Shown here: in pieces, positions 9,024 through 17,820 of the stretch
Position numbering within the stretch: position 1 is the first letter of the stretch
Layout: each line of letters starts with the position of its first letter
DNA from: Akkermansia muciniphila
GTDB taxonomy: Bacteria > Verrucomicrobiota > Verrucomicrobiia > Verrucomicrobiales > DEV007
Reading direction: 5' to 3'
NCBI GenBank assembly: GCA_945883495.1
Contig: CAMCXS010000020.1
Location: forward strand, 1-64,000
Length of the DNA stretch: 64,000 bases
The notes under the pieces: model-generated
Told to the model about the DNA's origin: nothing
Seen by the model: only the letters and a program-made list of their open reading frames with translations
Database searches by the model: none
Translations under genes and position numbers: made by a program

Positions 9024-9198
9024 TTGGCTGGACCTTGAGCTGCCCGAGGTCACCACGGCCAATGCCCCCTTGCCGCTCGCGGAGCCGTCGCCTCAGTTGG
9101 CGCATCTCCATGCCTGGGTGCTGCTCCGCTCGGTTCCGGCTGAGGTCTGGGAAGAACGGCGGCGCTGCATGAATCCAGTGCGATTCGAGTGGGTCTGA
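8731..9198 (+). CDS. Basic-repeat protein overlapping the nucleotidyltransferase gene in another frame
   Basis: A 155-residue frame starting at ATG 8731 inside the nucleotidyltransferase gene. Its N-terminal half is Lys/Pro/Ala-rich, with TPKPKA hexapeptides from the 18-bp tandem repeat, like histone-H1-type or AlgP-type tails. After the repeat it continues as non-repetitive, protein-like sequence (LLSRADWLDLELPE, then HAWVLLRSVPAEVWEERRR, ending NPVRFEWV) beyond the stop of the nucleotidyltransferase frame. This tail looks like a real small domain that could be the partner of the nucleotidyltransferase. Whether translation starts at 8731, at an internal TTG, or by frameshifting is unclear. 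Confidence 0.5.
   Translation: MPRKASAAKSSSNLKARPTANSDSTPKPKATPKPKATPKPKATPKPKATPKPKATPKPKATPKPKATPKLKATPKLKATPKLKATAKLKAQHLLSRADWLDLELPEVTTANAPLPLAEPSPQLAHLHAWVLLRSVPAEVWEERRRCMNPVRFEWV
8802..8999 (+). repeat. 18-bp tandem repeat (11 units)
   Basis: Eleven head-to-tail 18-bp units of type GACGCCGAAACCCAA(G/A)GC start at 8802, 8820, 8838 and so on; the last (8982-8999) is degenerate. Because the unit is a multiple of three and lacks stops in several frames, it encodes DAETQ(G/S) in one frame and TPKPKA in the next. The repeat makes overlapping frames hard to separate. Confidence 0.9.
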
Positions 9199-9237
9199 AC
9201 GATTGCCCGCGCGATCATTTTTCACGAGGCGGAGCCG

Positions 9238-11793
9238 GTGCTAGGTTCGCTTTCGCCAGCTTCCGTGACCCGCCTTCTTCATCCCGATGTCGCCGCCTGG
9301 TTCCTCCGTGAGCTCGGTGAGCCGACGCCAGCTCAGGACGCCTGCGTTCCGTTGATATTGGAACGGCGGAACGTCCTCCTCAGTTCGCCCACCGGAACTG
9401 GGAAAACACTGGCGGGCTTTCTTGCCGTGATCGACCGGCTTTATCGTGAACACGCGGCTGGCAGCCTTGCCCCGCTCGGCATCCGCGCGGTGTATGTATC
9501 GCCTTTGCGCGCCCTGACCTACGACATGCGCAAGAATCTTCACGCCCCGCTGGGGGGGCTGGGCGTGGCGGAGACGATCCGGATCGCTTCTCGCACCGGG
9601 GATTCCACCCCGGCCGAGCGGGCGCAACAACGCCGCAAACCGCCCCATATCTGGCTGACTACGCCGGAAAGTTTGGCGATTGTGCTTTGCCAAGCCGGAT
9701 TTCGCGAGGCCCTGGCCCGGTGCGAGTTCGTGATTGTCGATGAACTCCATGCTTTGGCGGAGACTAAACGCGGCGCCCATCTCTCCGTTTCCCTGGAGCG
9801 CCTAGAGCGTCTTACCGGACGTCCGGTTTGCCGGGTGGGGCTTTCCGCCACCATTTCGCCGTTGGAGACCGCCGCCCGTTTTCTAGTCGGCGAGGGCCGT
9901 CCTTGTGAAATCGTGGAACCGGATTTCACCCGCAAAAGCCTCGTCGAAGTCCTTACGCCGCTCAAGCGCACGGCTTACCCTCCGGCTGGTTATACCGGTT
10001 CCCGGGTGATCCAAGATGTCGCCAAAATCGTGGAGGGAAATCGCGCGACGCTGATCTTCACGAACACCCGGTCGAGCACGGAGAATATCAGTGTCCGGTT
10101 GAAGCATGCCCTGCCGGACTTGGCGCCGTATATTGAAGCGCATCACTCTTCCTTGGATCGCGATGTCCGGCTCGAAACCGAGGACCGTCTCAAGAATGGC
10201 GAGCTCCGCGCCGTGGTCTGTTCCACCAGCTTGGAATTGGGGATCGATATCGGTTCGGTCGACTCCGTCGTAATGATGTCGACTCCGAAAGGAATTTCTC
10301 GCGCGCTGCAACGGATCGGCCGTTCGGGCCATTCCGTGCGTGCGGTGAGCCATGGAGTCCTGGTCGCCACGAATATCAATGATCTTATCGAGTGCATCGT
10401 CTGCGCGGAAATGGTGAAGCGCCGATCGCTCGATCCGGTCCGGCCCATGAAGAACGCCGCCGATGTGGTGATCCAACATCTTGTCGGCTTGGCCATGGAA
10501 GGCGATGTCACACCGGACGAAGCCTTCTCTCTGGTGCGGCGCGCCCACGGCTTTCGTGATCTGCCGCGAGCGGAGTTCGATCGACTGATCCGGTATTTGG
10601 AAGGTGGGGGAGAGTCGCTGGAAGGGGCGTATAAAGAGACGTTCGGGAAAGTCACCATCCTTGATGAAAAACTCGCGACGACGGGCCGGAAAGTGGAGCG
10701 CGATTACCTGGTCAATATCGGAACCATCGCAGCGGATGGAACGGTGTCCGTGCGGCTCGGGCGCAAGCGGTTGGGGAGTGTCGAGGAGGCATTCGCCAAG
10801 CAGCTGAGGATTGGAGATTGTTTTGTGATTGGCGGGCAGATTGTCCGGCTCGATGAAGCTGGAGTGGGGGAACTGTATGTGTCTCCGGCGCGCAATCGCT
10901 TGCCCACGATTCCAGCCTGGAACTCGAACAAAATGCCGCTCGCCTCCGGGCTGGCGGCGGAAGTGACGCGGTTCCGGACCGAAATGTGGCAACGGCTCAA
11001 AGGAGACCGCGACGTTGTCCTCGAGTGGCTCGTGGAAGATTGGAACATCAGTACGCTAAATGCCGAAGCCGTCCTCGAACATTTCACGAACCAAGAGCGA
11101 TTCTCCACCATTCCGCGCCAGGGGCTGACCTTAATTGAGGTCTTTCAAGATGAAGAGCGTGATCCGGATCTGGTGCACTACTTTTTCCACACGCTCATCG
11201 GCCGCAGTGCCAATGACGCGTTATCCAGGATTGTTTCCTGGCGGTTGCAGGAGGCGGCGGGCGGAAATGCCTTGGTCACGATCGATGACTACGGCTTCTT
11301 GCTCAGTATCAAGAAGTTCCAGGCCCTGGAGCACGGAGATTGGCGGGAGTTGTTCCGTCCGGAAAACGCCATGGCGGATCTGCATCGCGCCTTGGATGGC
11401 TCCCAGCTCGTGAAATGGCAGTTCGGCGGGGTCGCCCAAACCGGCCTTATGGTGCCGCGCAATCTTCCCGGACAGGAACGCAAGGTGAAGCAATTGCGCT
11501 GGAGTTCCGAAATTCTCTTCCGCGTTCTCACTGAGCACGAGCCGGAGCATCCGCTATTGGTCCAGGCCTACCGGGAGGCCATGCACACCTTTCTCGATGT
11601 GAATCGCGCCATGCAGTTTATGGAAGTCGCCCAAACGCACGAGTGGCGGCTCATCGAAGTCCCCGTCGTCACCCCGTTTAGCTTCGGAATATACGTGAGC
11701 AAGATCAAAGAAGGGATGATGATGGAAGATCCCGAGGAAGCGATCGAACGCCTCTTTAATGAAATGGGCAGGCGCGTCGCGGAATATTCGTGA
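9238..11793 (+). CDS. Lhr-like superfamily 2 DEAD/DEAH helicase
   Basis: ATP-dependent DNA/RNA helicase of 851 residues. Motif I is SPTGTGKT (about 50-57), motif Ia YVSPLRAL, motif II DELH (about 167-170) and motif III SATIS. The C-terminal RecA domain has FTNTRSSTE, ELGIDIG and motif VI QRIGRSGH. The remaining ~400 residues fit the winged-helix and Lhr-core domains. Length matches the ligase-associated DExH/Lhr-core group, but no ligase or phosphoesterase gene is near. GTG 9238 is preceded by a purine-rich GAGGCGGAG. It is followed by a 276-bp gap before the lipoprotein gene. A role in DNA repair is likely from family knowledge. Confidence 0.9.
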   Translation: MLGSLSPASVTRLLHPDVAAWFLRELGEPTPAQDACVPLILERRNVLLSSPTGTGKTLAGFLAVIDRLYREHAAGSLAPLGIRAVYVSPLRALTYDMRKNLHAPLGGLGVAETIRIASRTGDSTPAERAQQRRKPPHIWLTTPESLAIVLCQAGFREALARCEFVIVDELHALAETKRGAHLSVSLERLERLTGRPVCRVGLSATISPLETAARFLVGEGRPCEIVEPDFTRKSLVEVLTPLKRTAYPPAGYTGSRVIQDVAKIVEGNRATLIFTNTRSSTENISVRLKHALPDLAPYIEAHHSSLDRDVRLETEDRLKNGELRAVVCSTSLELGIDIGSVDSVVMMSTPKGISRALQRIGRSGHSVRAVSHGVLVATNINDLIECIVCAEMVKRRSLDPVRPMKNAADVVIQHLVGLAMEGDVTPDEAFSLVRRAHGFRDLPRAEFDRLIRYLEGGGESLEGAYKETFGKVTILDEKLATTGRKVERDYLVNIGTIAADGTVSVRLGRKRLGSVEEAFAKQLRIGDCFVIGGQIVRLDEAGVGELYVSPARNRLPTIPAWNSNKMPLASGLAAEVTRFRTEMWQRLKGDRDVVLEWLVEDWNISTLNAEAVLEHFTNQERFSTIPRQGLTLIEVFQDEERDPDLVHYFFHTLIGRSANDALSRIVSWRLQEAAGGNALVTIDDYGFLLSIKKFQALEHGDWRELFRPENAMADLHRALDGSQLVKWQFGGVAQTGLMVPRNLPGQERKVKQLRWSSEILFRVLTEHEPEHPLLVQAYREAMHTFLDVNRAMQFMEVAQTHEWRLIEVPVVTPFSFGIYVSKIKEGMMMEDPEEAIERLFNEMGRRVAEYS

Positions 11794-12069
11794 ATCCACC
11801 CAAGCTGCTCCAGACCGCCGCCAGGGCGGGGACATGACCCAAGGCGACGGAGCCGAACGCTGCGCCACTACCTTCCAGATTCTCACCCTGGAACCGCACG
11901 GCCTCCCCCAGGCCAAAGCCGAGCACACCGCCCCGGCCGCGACTCGTCGCCGCTTTCCCGCCCCAAGGAGAGCTAATTTTACTCAACTTTCACTGCTTTT
12001 CGATTGCAATACAATCTCCGCTCTCTAGAGGTCAATTGTCTCTAACAATCAAGCCACGCAGAATCTCCG

Positions 12070-13068
12070 ATGAAACAAATCTCTTTGCCGTTTGGGGTTG
12101 CCCTTTTGGGTTTGGTCTCTTGCAGCGTCCCGCCTGCGGTGGGGCCGGGGACTTCTTCGAGCGTCCCCTTCTCGCCCGCCCAGCGCGCCGCTGCTTCGCG
12201 CTCTGGGGCCGCATCTTCCTCCTCGTCAGAGAAAGCATCGCAGTCGGCGCAGGGGGTGAGTCTGTCCCTTCCGTTCCATTTCGGCGTCGGCTACGCTTCG
12301 GCGGGCCGCTACCGGTTGACGCCCAGTGGGTCGAATGTGGTTTTGTCGGACGTCGGCGGGGCGCGGTTGGACACGCTGTCGCTCGGCGGAGAGCGACCGG
12401 TGCGGATCAAAGCGGGCCGGGGCGAGAGTTTCTTGGTGGCGACGTCCGGTGGCCGGATCATCAAAGCGTCGGTGACCAGCGGCAAGCTCCGGCAGGCGAA
12501 GCGGAGCCCGGTGCTCTCGGATGGGGCTCCGATGGATATGCTCGAAGGCAAGGACGGGGCGCTCTACGCCGTCTCGCGGTCCCAAGGCAAAATCCAGGTC
12601 AACTCGCTTCAGGGCAGCGAGTGGCGCACCAACAAAGCGGTGAGTGAAGGGCTTTCCGACTTCCAGACCATGAAGCTGGATCCGGCCACTGGGGAAGTCG
12701 CGTTCCTCGGCAAAGCGCCGGGAAGCAATCGCATGACAATCATCCGGTCCAACGCCTCTGGATCCCAAACCGAGGGATTTTTGCTTCCGGAAAACATGGG
12801 GATCGTAAACGACATCGCGGTGATCGACGGCGAAGTCTACGTGGCCAGCGGCTGGGGTCGCAACGGGACGCTCAGCGTTTTTGGGGCCGACGGAAAACTC
12901 AAGAGTTCCGTGGTGACCGGAGAGCTGGAATCCTTGAACGTCGCCTACCAAAATGGAGAGCCGGTGATCCAAGCATCCCGCGGGAATGGCGAGAGCATGG
13001 TCTTCGATGCCAGCAAGCCACTGGACGAGCAGTCCGATGTGGCAGGCGGCGATGGGGCTTCGTCTTGA
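12070..13068 (+). CDS. Putative lipoprotein, beta-propeller-like
   Basis: Unrecognised lipoprotein of 332 residues. A signal peptide ends in GLVSC (Cys18), followed by a ~50-residue Ser/Ala-rich linker. The body contains repeated beta-rich blocks with Gly-Asp turns (for example GKDGALYAVSRSQGKIQV, DGEVYVASGWGRNGTLSVFGADGKL), suggesting a propeller-like fold of NHL or Kelch type; no specific family could be named. It probably sits in the outer membrane or periplasm. Neighbours are helicase genes on the same strand, separated by 276 and 325 bp, so it is probably an independent unit. Confidence 0.7.
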   Translation: MKQISLPFGVALLGLVSCSVPPAVGPGTSSSVPFSPAQRAAASRSGAASSSSSEKASQSAQGVSLSLPFHFGVGYASAGRYRLTPSGSNVVLSDVGGARLDTLSLGGERPVRIKAGRGESFLVATSGGRIIKASVTSGKLRQAKRSPVLSDGAPMDMLEGKDGALYAVSRSQGKIQVNSLQGSEWRTNKAVSEGLSDFQTMKLDPATGEVAFLGKAPGSNRMTIIRSNASGSQTEGFLLPENMGIVNDIAVIDGEVYVASGWGRNGTLSVFGADGKLKSSVVTGELESLNVAYQNGEPVIQASRGNGESMVFDASKPLDEQSDVAGGDGASS

Positions 13069-13393
13069 GAGGGAATCTTGGAGACGCCCGGCGGGCCCGA
13101 ACGAAGCACCAAGGACTTTTGCTGGGGGTAGGGAGAGATGGTGGGCTCTTCGGATAGAGCCGGGAGGGAAGGGGAACGGGCAGCCGTTCCGCTACGGGAC
13201 GAAGGAGCGAGGGATGGGAAAAGCAAAACAGCCCGAGCCCACGATCGAGCGGCTCTCTCCAAGCCTTCCGAAACGTTCCGAACGCAAAAGAGCAGAGCGG
13301 CGGCGTGCTGGGGCGGGGCCTCCAACCGATCCTCGGTTGCCAGTCCCCAAACTCTAAGTTCCCAAACTCCTGCCCATGGGCTAGCTTCCCGCC
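13069..13393. other. Intergenic region with a small GC hairpin
   Basis: This 325-bp gap lies between the lipoprotein and the helicase pair. It contains a perfect 7-bp stem GGAACGG (13173-13179) / CCGTTCC (13184-13190) with a GCAG loop and no T-run, so it is not a standard terminator. No gene was recognised. Confidence 0.5.
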
Positions 13394-15160
13394 GTGCCCG
13401 GGTTCACGTTGGAGGCCTCGTTTGTCGTGGATGGCTTGCGCCGGTTTGTGCAGGACGAGTTTGCCTGCCAGCGCAAGAACTTCGGCCTGCAGATCTCCCA
13501 GCCGCGCGCGGAGCGGGTGGAACGGGGGACTTGTTTGGATGGCTTGACGTTTCGCGGGATTGAGGACGGCTTGGCGATGTTCCAACACCAGGGGAACGAC
13601 TCTCGCTTGCGGGAGAGCGATCTGGTTCTGCTGCGCCCTCAAGATGCAGGTGGCGACGCGGACGGGGAGCTGGCGTCGATTTACCGGGAGGAGCGCGACA
13701 CCATTTGGCTGGCGCGAGATAGCGGGTTCCGGCAAAACCTGACGGGCGGCGGGCTCTGGATGCTCGATGAGGCGTTTCTCGATTTGGAACGGCACTACTT
13801 GGAGGCCATGGAGCGGCTACCCGGAACGGAGATTGGCCAGGAGCGGATCTTGCCCTTGCTGATGGGGACGGCGGAACCGGCGCTGGATGAGGAGGATTAT
13901 GGCGGCACGCATGGCGAGTTGCTTGCTTCCGAAATGCCATGGGAAGACATGCAGCTTGAGGCGATCGCTGGGTGCGTCGCCGCCGATCATTGTTATTTGG
14001 TGCAAGGGCCACCGGGCACTGGCAAGACGCGGGTCTTGGCGCAAGTGGTGAAACGCTTGGTAGAGGAGGGGAGGCGGGTTTTGGTCACCTCGTTCACCCA
14101 TCGCGCCATCGATCACGCGCTCGGCGCCGTGGCGCGCGAAGTGGCGGACCGCGAGGCGATTGCCCGGATTGGACCGCCCGTGCATCGCCGGGATGAGCCG
14201 TTCGACCGGTTTGAGTATTTCAGCGAAAGCCCGTTGGGAAGGCGGGCCGGGCACCTGGGCTGGGTGGTGGCGGCGACGCCATTCGCGCTGCGCAAACGCC
14301 TGGCCGGGGTGGAATTCGACACGATCGTGTTTGATGAGGCGGGGCAGATCACGACTCCGCTGGCCATCATGGCGATGCTAACGGGGCGGATCTACCTCTT
14401 TTTCGGGGATCAGCAGCAGCTTGGGCCGGTGGTGGTGAGCCGTTCCCGGCGGGAAACGAAGGAGATTGGCATTTTTCAAGCGTTGCGGGCCAAGCAGATC
14501 CCCGGGACGATGCTCAATGTCACCTACCGGATGAACCAAACTCTGAGCCATTGGCCGAGCGAGTCGTTTTACGGGGGCGAACTCAGCTCCGCGCCGGGCG
14601 TGGCCGCGAGCCGGTTGCGTTGCGCGCCGCCCGCGGATCTGCCTGGGTGGCAAAGGGAGGCGCTCGATCCGGCCAATCCCTTGGTTTGGGTGCGCTTTGC
14701 CGGCCGGAAGAGCCGCACCACGAACGATGCGGAGAGCGGCGCGGCGGCGGAGCTGATCCTGCGGCTTGTCCAAGCTGGGATGGATCCGGAACAACTCGCG
14801 GTGGTGACACCGTATCGACGGCAGGCTCGCAAAGTGCGCCGCCGCTTGGAGACTCTCAGCCCGGGGCGATCGTGGTCTGGTTGCGTGATTGATACGGTGG
14901 AACGGATGCAGGGGCAGGAACGCGAGGTGATTTTGGTGACCTTTTGCGCCTCCCAGCCAGAGTTTGTGGAACAGCAGGCGGAATTCCTCGTTGATCCGCG
15001 GCGGCTCAACGTGTCGGCTACTCGGGCGCGAACCAAGCTGATTCTGCTGGCCAGTGAAAGTCTGCCAGCGTTTGATCCGGTGGACGCGGATCTGGAAGAG
15101 GAGGTGGTGCTGCTGCGCTCCCTGTTCGCGGCGGCGGTGGAGGTCTCGCATCCCGGATGA
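13394..15160 (+). CDS. Superfamily 1B helicase, DNA2/Upf1-like (AAA_11/AAA_12)
   Basis: DNA/RNA helicase of 588 residues. The first ~190 residues are a divergent accessory domain. Motif I is GPPGTGKT (about 204-211), Ia SFTHRAIDHAL, II FDEAGQ (about 313-318), III GDQQQLGP, IV TYRMN with SFYGG, V RMQGQE (about 504-509) and VI SATRARTKLILL. This order is diagnostic of the DNA2/NAM7/Upf1 group. There is no obvious nuclease domain. GTG 13394 is used; no good ribosome-binding site is seen. The stop overlaps the ATG of the next helicase (ATGA), a strong sign that the two products work together. Confidence 0.88.
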   Translation: MPGFTLEASFVVDGLRRFVQDEFACQRKNFGLQISQPRAERVERGTCLDGLTFRGIEDGLAMFQHQGNDSRLRESDLVLLRPQDAGGDADGELASIYREERDTIWLARDSGFRQNLTGGGLWMLDEAFLDLERHYLEAMERLPGTEIGQERILPLLMGTAEPALDEEDYGGTHGELLASEMPWEDMQLEAIAGCVAADHCYLVQGPPGTGKTRVLAQVVKRLVEEGRRVLVTSFTHRAIDHALGAVAREVADREAIARIGPPVHRRDEPFDRFEYFSESPLGRRAGHLGWVVAATPFALRKRLAGVEFDTIVFDEAGQITTPLAIMAMLTGRIYLFFGDQQQLGPVVVSRSRRETKEIGIFQALRAKQIPGTMLNVTYRMNQTLSHWPSESFYGGELSSAPGVAASRLRCAPPADLPGWQREALDPANPLVWVRFAGRKSRTTNDAESGAAAELILRLVQAGMDPEQLAVVTPYRRQARKVRRRLETLSPGRSWSGCVIDTVERMQGQEREVILVTFCASQPEFVEQQAEFLVDPRRLNVSATRARTKLILLASESLPAFDPVDADLEEEVVLLRSLFAAAVEVSHPG

Positions 15161-17076
15161 ACACGCCGGAGATTGTCATCAAGACCCGTAGCAAGCTCGG
15201 CCAGTTGGCGGCGCATGGCATTGCCGCCAGCCGGGCCACCGGAATATCCCATGGTCCAGACGCGGTCCTCTTTGCGGCCGATGGCCGGGTTTGGCTGGTG
15301 GCGATTTGGTCCGGCGAAGACATCCAGCCCTCGCTTCTGCCGGAGGGAACGGACTGCGAAGCGATGGTCGCCCGGCTCTTGGCGTGGCGGGAGCGCGTGG
15401 CCACGGAAGCTGAGGTGGAACAGCCCGCGCTATTGGTCGTGGCGCCGTTGCTGGCGGCCGGGGAGACGCTCCCTGGCGTCCGTTTGCTCGGCCGGAACGA
15501 GTGTGCCCGGACTGCGATGTTGGCTCAGGCGATTCTCGACAGTCCCACGCCCTCGTTTTCGGCGGAAGGACAAGCGATTTGGCGAGCGGCGGCGGTGCCC
15601 GAGGTGAAGATCGATGCCGCAAAGCGGCGCTCCCGGACGATTCGGGTGCCCGATGTGTTGGTGGCGCCGATGCTGCTCGACTTTAAGCAGGAACGTTGCG
15701 TGAGACTGGATGTGGAGGATGAAGCCCTCGCCCGGCCGTTGGCTTCGGATTTCCGCCTGCGGATCATCACGGGCGTGGCGGGCTGTGGCAAGACGTTGGT
15801 GTTGATGCATCGGGCGCGCTTGTTGGCGACGTTGTTTCCGGGCAAACGGATTGTTCTGGTGAGCTACAATCGTCCGCTGACGAATGATTTGAAGCGACGT
15901 CTGAGCCGTTACCCGGAAGCGGCGCGGGTGGAGTGCGTCACGTTCAATCAATGGTTGCACCAGATCAGGCCGCCCAGGGGGGACTTACTGGGCAACTTCG
16001 AATTGCGGCGTTGGGTGGAAGAAGAGAGGCGGTCGCTACCGGAGCTGGCCAAGCCATCGGTGGATTGGATCATCGAGGAGCTGCACTGGATGATGGATCA
16101 GGGGCTCGCTGGACCTGAGTATCTGACGGCGGCGCGCAAGGGCAGGCGAACCCGGATCACTCCGGGGCAGCGGGAAGGAATGTGGCAACTCTTGCGGAGC
16201 TTCCGGGCGTTTTTGCGGGCGAGCGGCCGTGCGGACTGGTCGGAATGGCCGTTATCAGTTCTGGAGGAAGCGCCGGAGACGATTCGGCGGCAACCGATGG
16301 ATCATCTCCTGATTGACGAAGCCCAGTTTTTCGCGCCAGTCTGGATTGAGCTACTCAAGATGGGCTTGCGGCCCGGTGGCCACGTCTTCCTCTGCGCGGA
16401 TCCGACCCAGGGCTTTCTGCGGCGGGGCACCTCGTGGAGCAGCCTGGGAATCGAGGCACGAAGCCGGTCGTTGCGGCTGGAGCAACCGTATCGAAGCACG
16501 AGGGCGATTCTTGAGTTTGCCCGGGAGTTTTACCGTAGCCGCTTGCCGGAAGATGATGAGCCGCTCAATCTTCCCGAACCGGCGGCGATGGAGCAGCTGG
16601 AGCCCGGCGTGCCGCCTCAGGTGCAGGCGGGCGGGTCTGGCCAAGAACAAATGGAACGGGTGGCCCGGGAGCTGGTGGATCTGCGCGGCCATGGCGTTTC
16701 TCTGGAGCACGTCTTGATTCTGGTCGCGGGACGGGCGGTGCCGGAGTCGGCCCTGGTGCAATACCTGGCCCAGCGGCTTGGGGCAGGTGCCGTGGTTTCC
16801 GTCAAGGATCGCGATGTGCCGGTGGGCGGCAACGGACCTGCTGGGGTCGCGCACTTGATGGCGGCGACCGGCTTGGAGCGGCCGATCGTCTTTTTGCTGA
16901 TGCTCGATGAGTTGGCGGAAGAGGAGAACAATCCGTTGCTCACGGCGGAGGAACGGGCGGAGAAGGTTCAGGCACACACCCGGCAGATGTACGTGGGAAT
17001 GACCCGGGCCATGGAGCGGCTCGTGATCTACGCTGGGCATCCCCGGTGGCGGGGGGCGTTTCCGGACGCCGGATAA
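15157..17076 (+). CDS. UvrD-like superfamily 1A helicase with uncharacterised N-terminal domain
   Basis: Helicase-like ATPase of 639 residues. Residues about 1-150 form a small alpha/beta domain (GPDAVLFAADGRVWLVAIW, QPALLVVAPLL) that may be a degenerate nuclease-related (NERD-like) fold; this is tentative. Motif I is GVAGCGKT (about 206-213), Ia SYNRPL, II IDEAQ (about 384-388), III CADPTQGFLRRG, IV EQPYRST, and VI QMYVGMTRAMERLVIY near residue 610. Such compact UvrD proteins act in repair, recombination or defence. Start ATG 15157 overlaps the stop of the DNA2-like helicase gene, forming a two-helicase operon. Confidence 0.85.
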   Translation: MNTPEIVIKTRSKLGQLAAHGIAASRATGISHGPDAVLFAADGRVWLVAIWSGEDIQPSLLPEGTDCEAMVARLLAWRERVATEAEVEQPALLVVAPLLAAGETLPGVRLLGRNECARTAMLAQAILDSPTPSFSAEGQAIWRAAAVPEVKIDAAKRRSRTIRVPDVLVAPMLLDFKQERCVRLDVEDEALARPLASDFRLRIITGVAGCGKTLVLMHRARLLATLFPGKRIVLVSYNRPLTNDLKRRLSRYPEAARVECVTFNQWLHQIRPPRGDLLGNFELRRWVEEERRSLPELAKPSVDWIIEELHWMMDQGLAGPEYLTAARKGRRTRITPGQREGMWQLLRSFRAFLRASGRADWSEWPLSVLEEAPETIRRQPMDHLLIDEAQFFAPVWIELLKMGLRPGGHVFLCADPTQGFLRRGTSWSSLGIEARSRSLRLEQPYRSTRAILEFAREFYRSRLPEDDEPLNLPEPAAMEQLEPGVPPQVQAGGSGQEQMERVARELVDLRGHGVSLEHVLILVAGRAVPESALVQYLAQRLGAGAVVSVKDRDVPVGGNGPAGVAHLMAATGLERPIVFLLMLDELAEEENNPLLTAEERAEKVQAHTRQMYVGMTRAMERLVIYAGHPRWRGAFPDAG

Positions 17077-17212
17077 GGGCAACCCGCAACGCGCCTGATG
17101 GCACTGTGCCCACTACCGCTCGCCAGGATCCTGCGAGCGGCGCGCCTCGTAACTTATAGGAAAGGGCGCAAACCGTGCGTCCCGGAAAAACAAACCCAAC
17201 GAGACAAACAAC

Positions 17213-17752
17213 ATGAAACACAAACTCAGCGCGATCGCCCTGGCGGGCTTGCTTGGACTGGCGGCGGTCCGGGCCCAGCAACAACAGCAAACGCAGCAAA
17301 CGCAGCAAACGCAACAACAGCAGAAAGATATCGTCGAGGTCGCGTCCGCGAACCAGGACTTCTCCACCTTGGTGACCGCGCTCAAGGCGGCGGATCTGGT
17401 GGAGACGTTGAAGGGAGACGGTCCGTTCACGGTCTTTGCCCCGACGAACGAGGCGTTTGCCGCGCTGCCTGCGGGAACCCTGGACCGGCTCCTGCAGGAG
17501 GAACACAAGGACACCTTGACGGCAATCCTGAAATATCACGTCGTTCCGTCCCGGATCATGGCGGCGGACGTGCAACCTGGTGAGGTCAAGACCGTTCAGG
17601 GCAAGAGCCTGAACGTCCAAAAACAGCAAGGCAAAGTCACCATCGGGAAAGCCAACGTCACGCAAACTGATCTGGCGGCCCAGAATGGCGTCATCCATGT
17701 CATCGACAAGGTCATGATCCCGGAAGGCGTTACCCTGCCGCGCGATAGTTGA
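17213..17752 (+). CDS. Secreted fasciclin-domain protein
   Basis: Exported 179-residue protein. A signal peptide ends near AVRAQ, followed by a Gln/Thr-rich stretch (about residues 22-38) encoded by CAG/CAA repeats, then one fasciclin (FAS1) domain. FAS1 blocks seen are [41 protein letters not shown] and the terminal [16 protein letters not shown]1 proteins mediate adhesion or matrix binding. The poly-Gln linker could vary in length by repeat slippage. It is transcribed in the same direction as the sulfatase but separated by a hairpin. Confidence 0.92.
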   Translation: MKHKLSAIALAGLLGLAAVRAQQQQQTQQTQQTQQQQKDIVEVASANQDFSTLVTALKAADLVETLKGDGPFTVFAPTNEAFAALPAGTLDRLLQEEHKDTLTAILKYHVVPSRIMAADVQPGEVKTVQGKSLNVQKQQGKVTIGKANVTQTDLAAQNGVIHVIDKVMIPEGVTLPRDS

Positions 17753-17787
17753 AAAGGTTTTGAGTACTTGGAGGCGGTGCGGGGTGT

Positions 17788-17820
17788 CAGGTAAGGCGAC
17801 GGGAAACGCCGTCTTACCTG
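17788..17820 (+). promoter_or_regulatory. Stem-loop abutting the sulfatase start codon
   Basis: CAGGTAAG (17788-17795) is the exact inverse complement of CTTACCTG (17813-17820), and the second arm ends on the base before ATG 17821. The interior contains a further GCG/CGC pairing. The hairpin would occlude the sulfatase ribosome-binding region and could also act on the end of the fasciclin transcript. There is no T-run, so it is not a classic terminator. Confidence 0.55.

Noticed and set aside
9238-11793. Ligase-associated DNA repair cluster
   Set aside because: The helicase length fits, but no ATP-dependent ligase, exonuclease or phosphoesterase gene is next to it.
13173-13190. Terminator between the lipoprotein and helicase genes
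   Set aside because: The 7-bp stem is not followed by a T-run.
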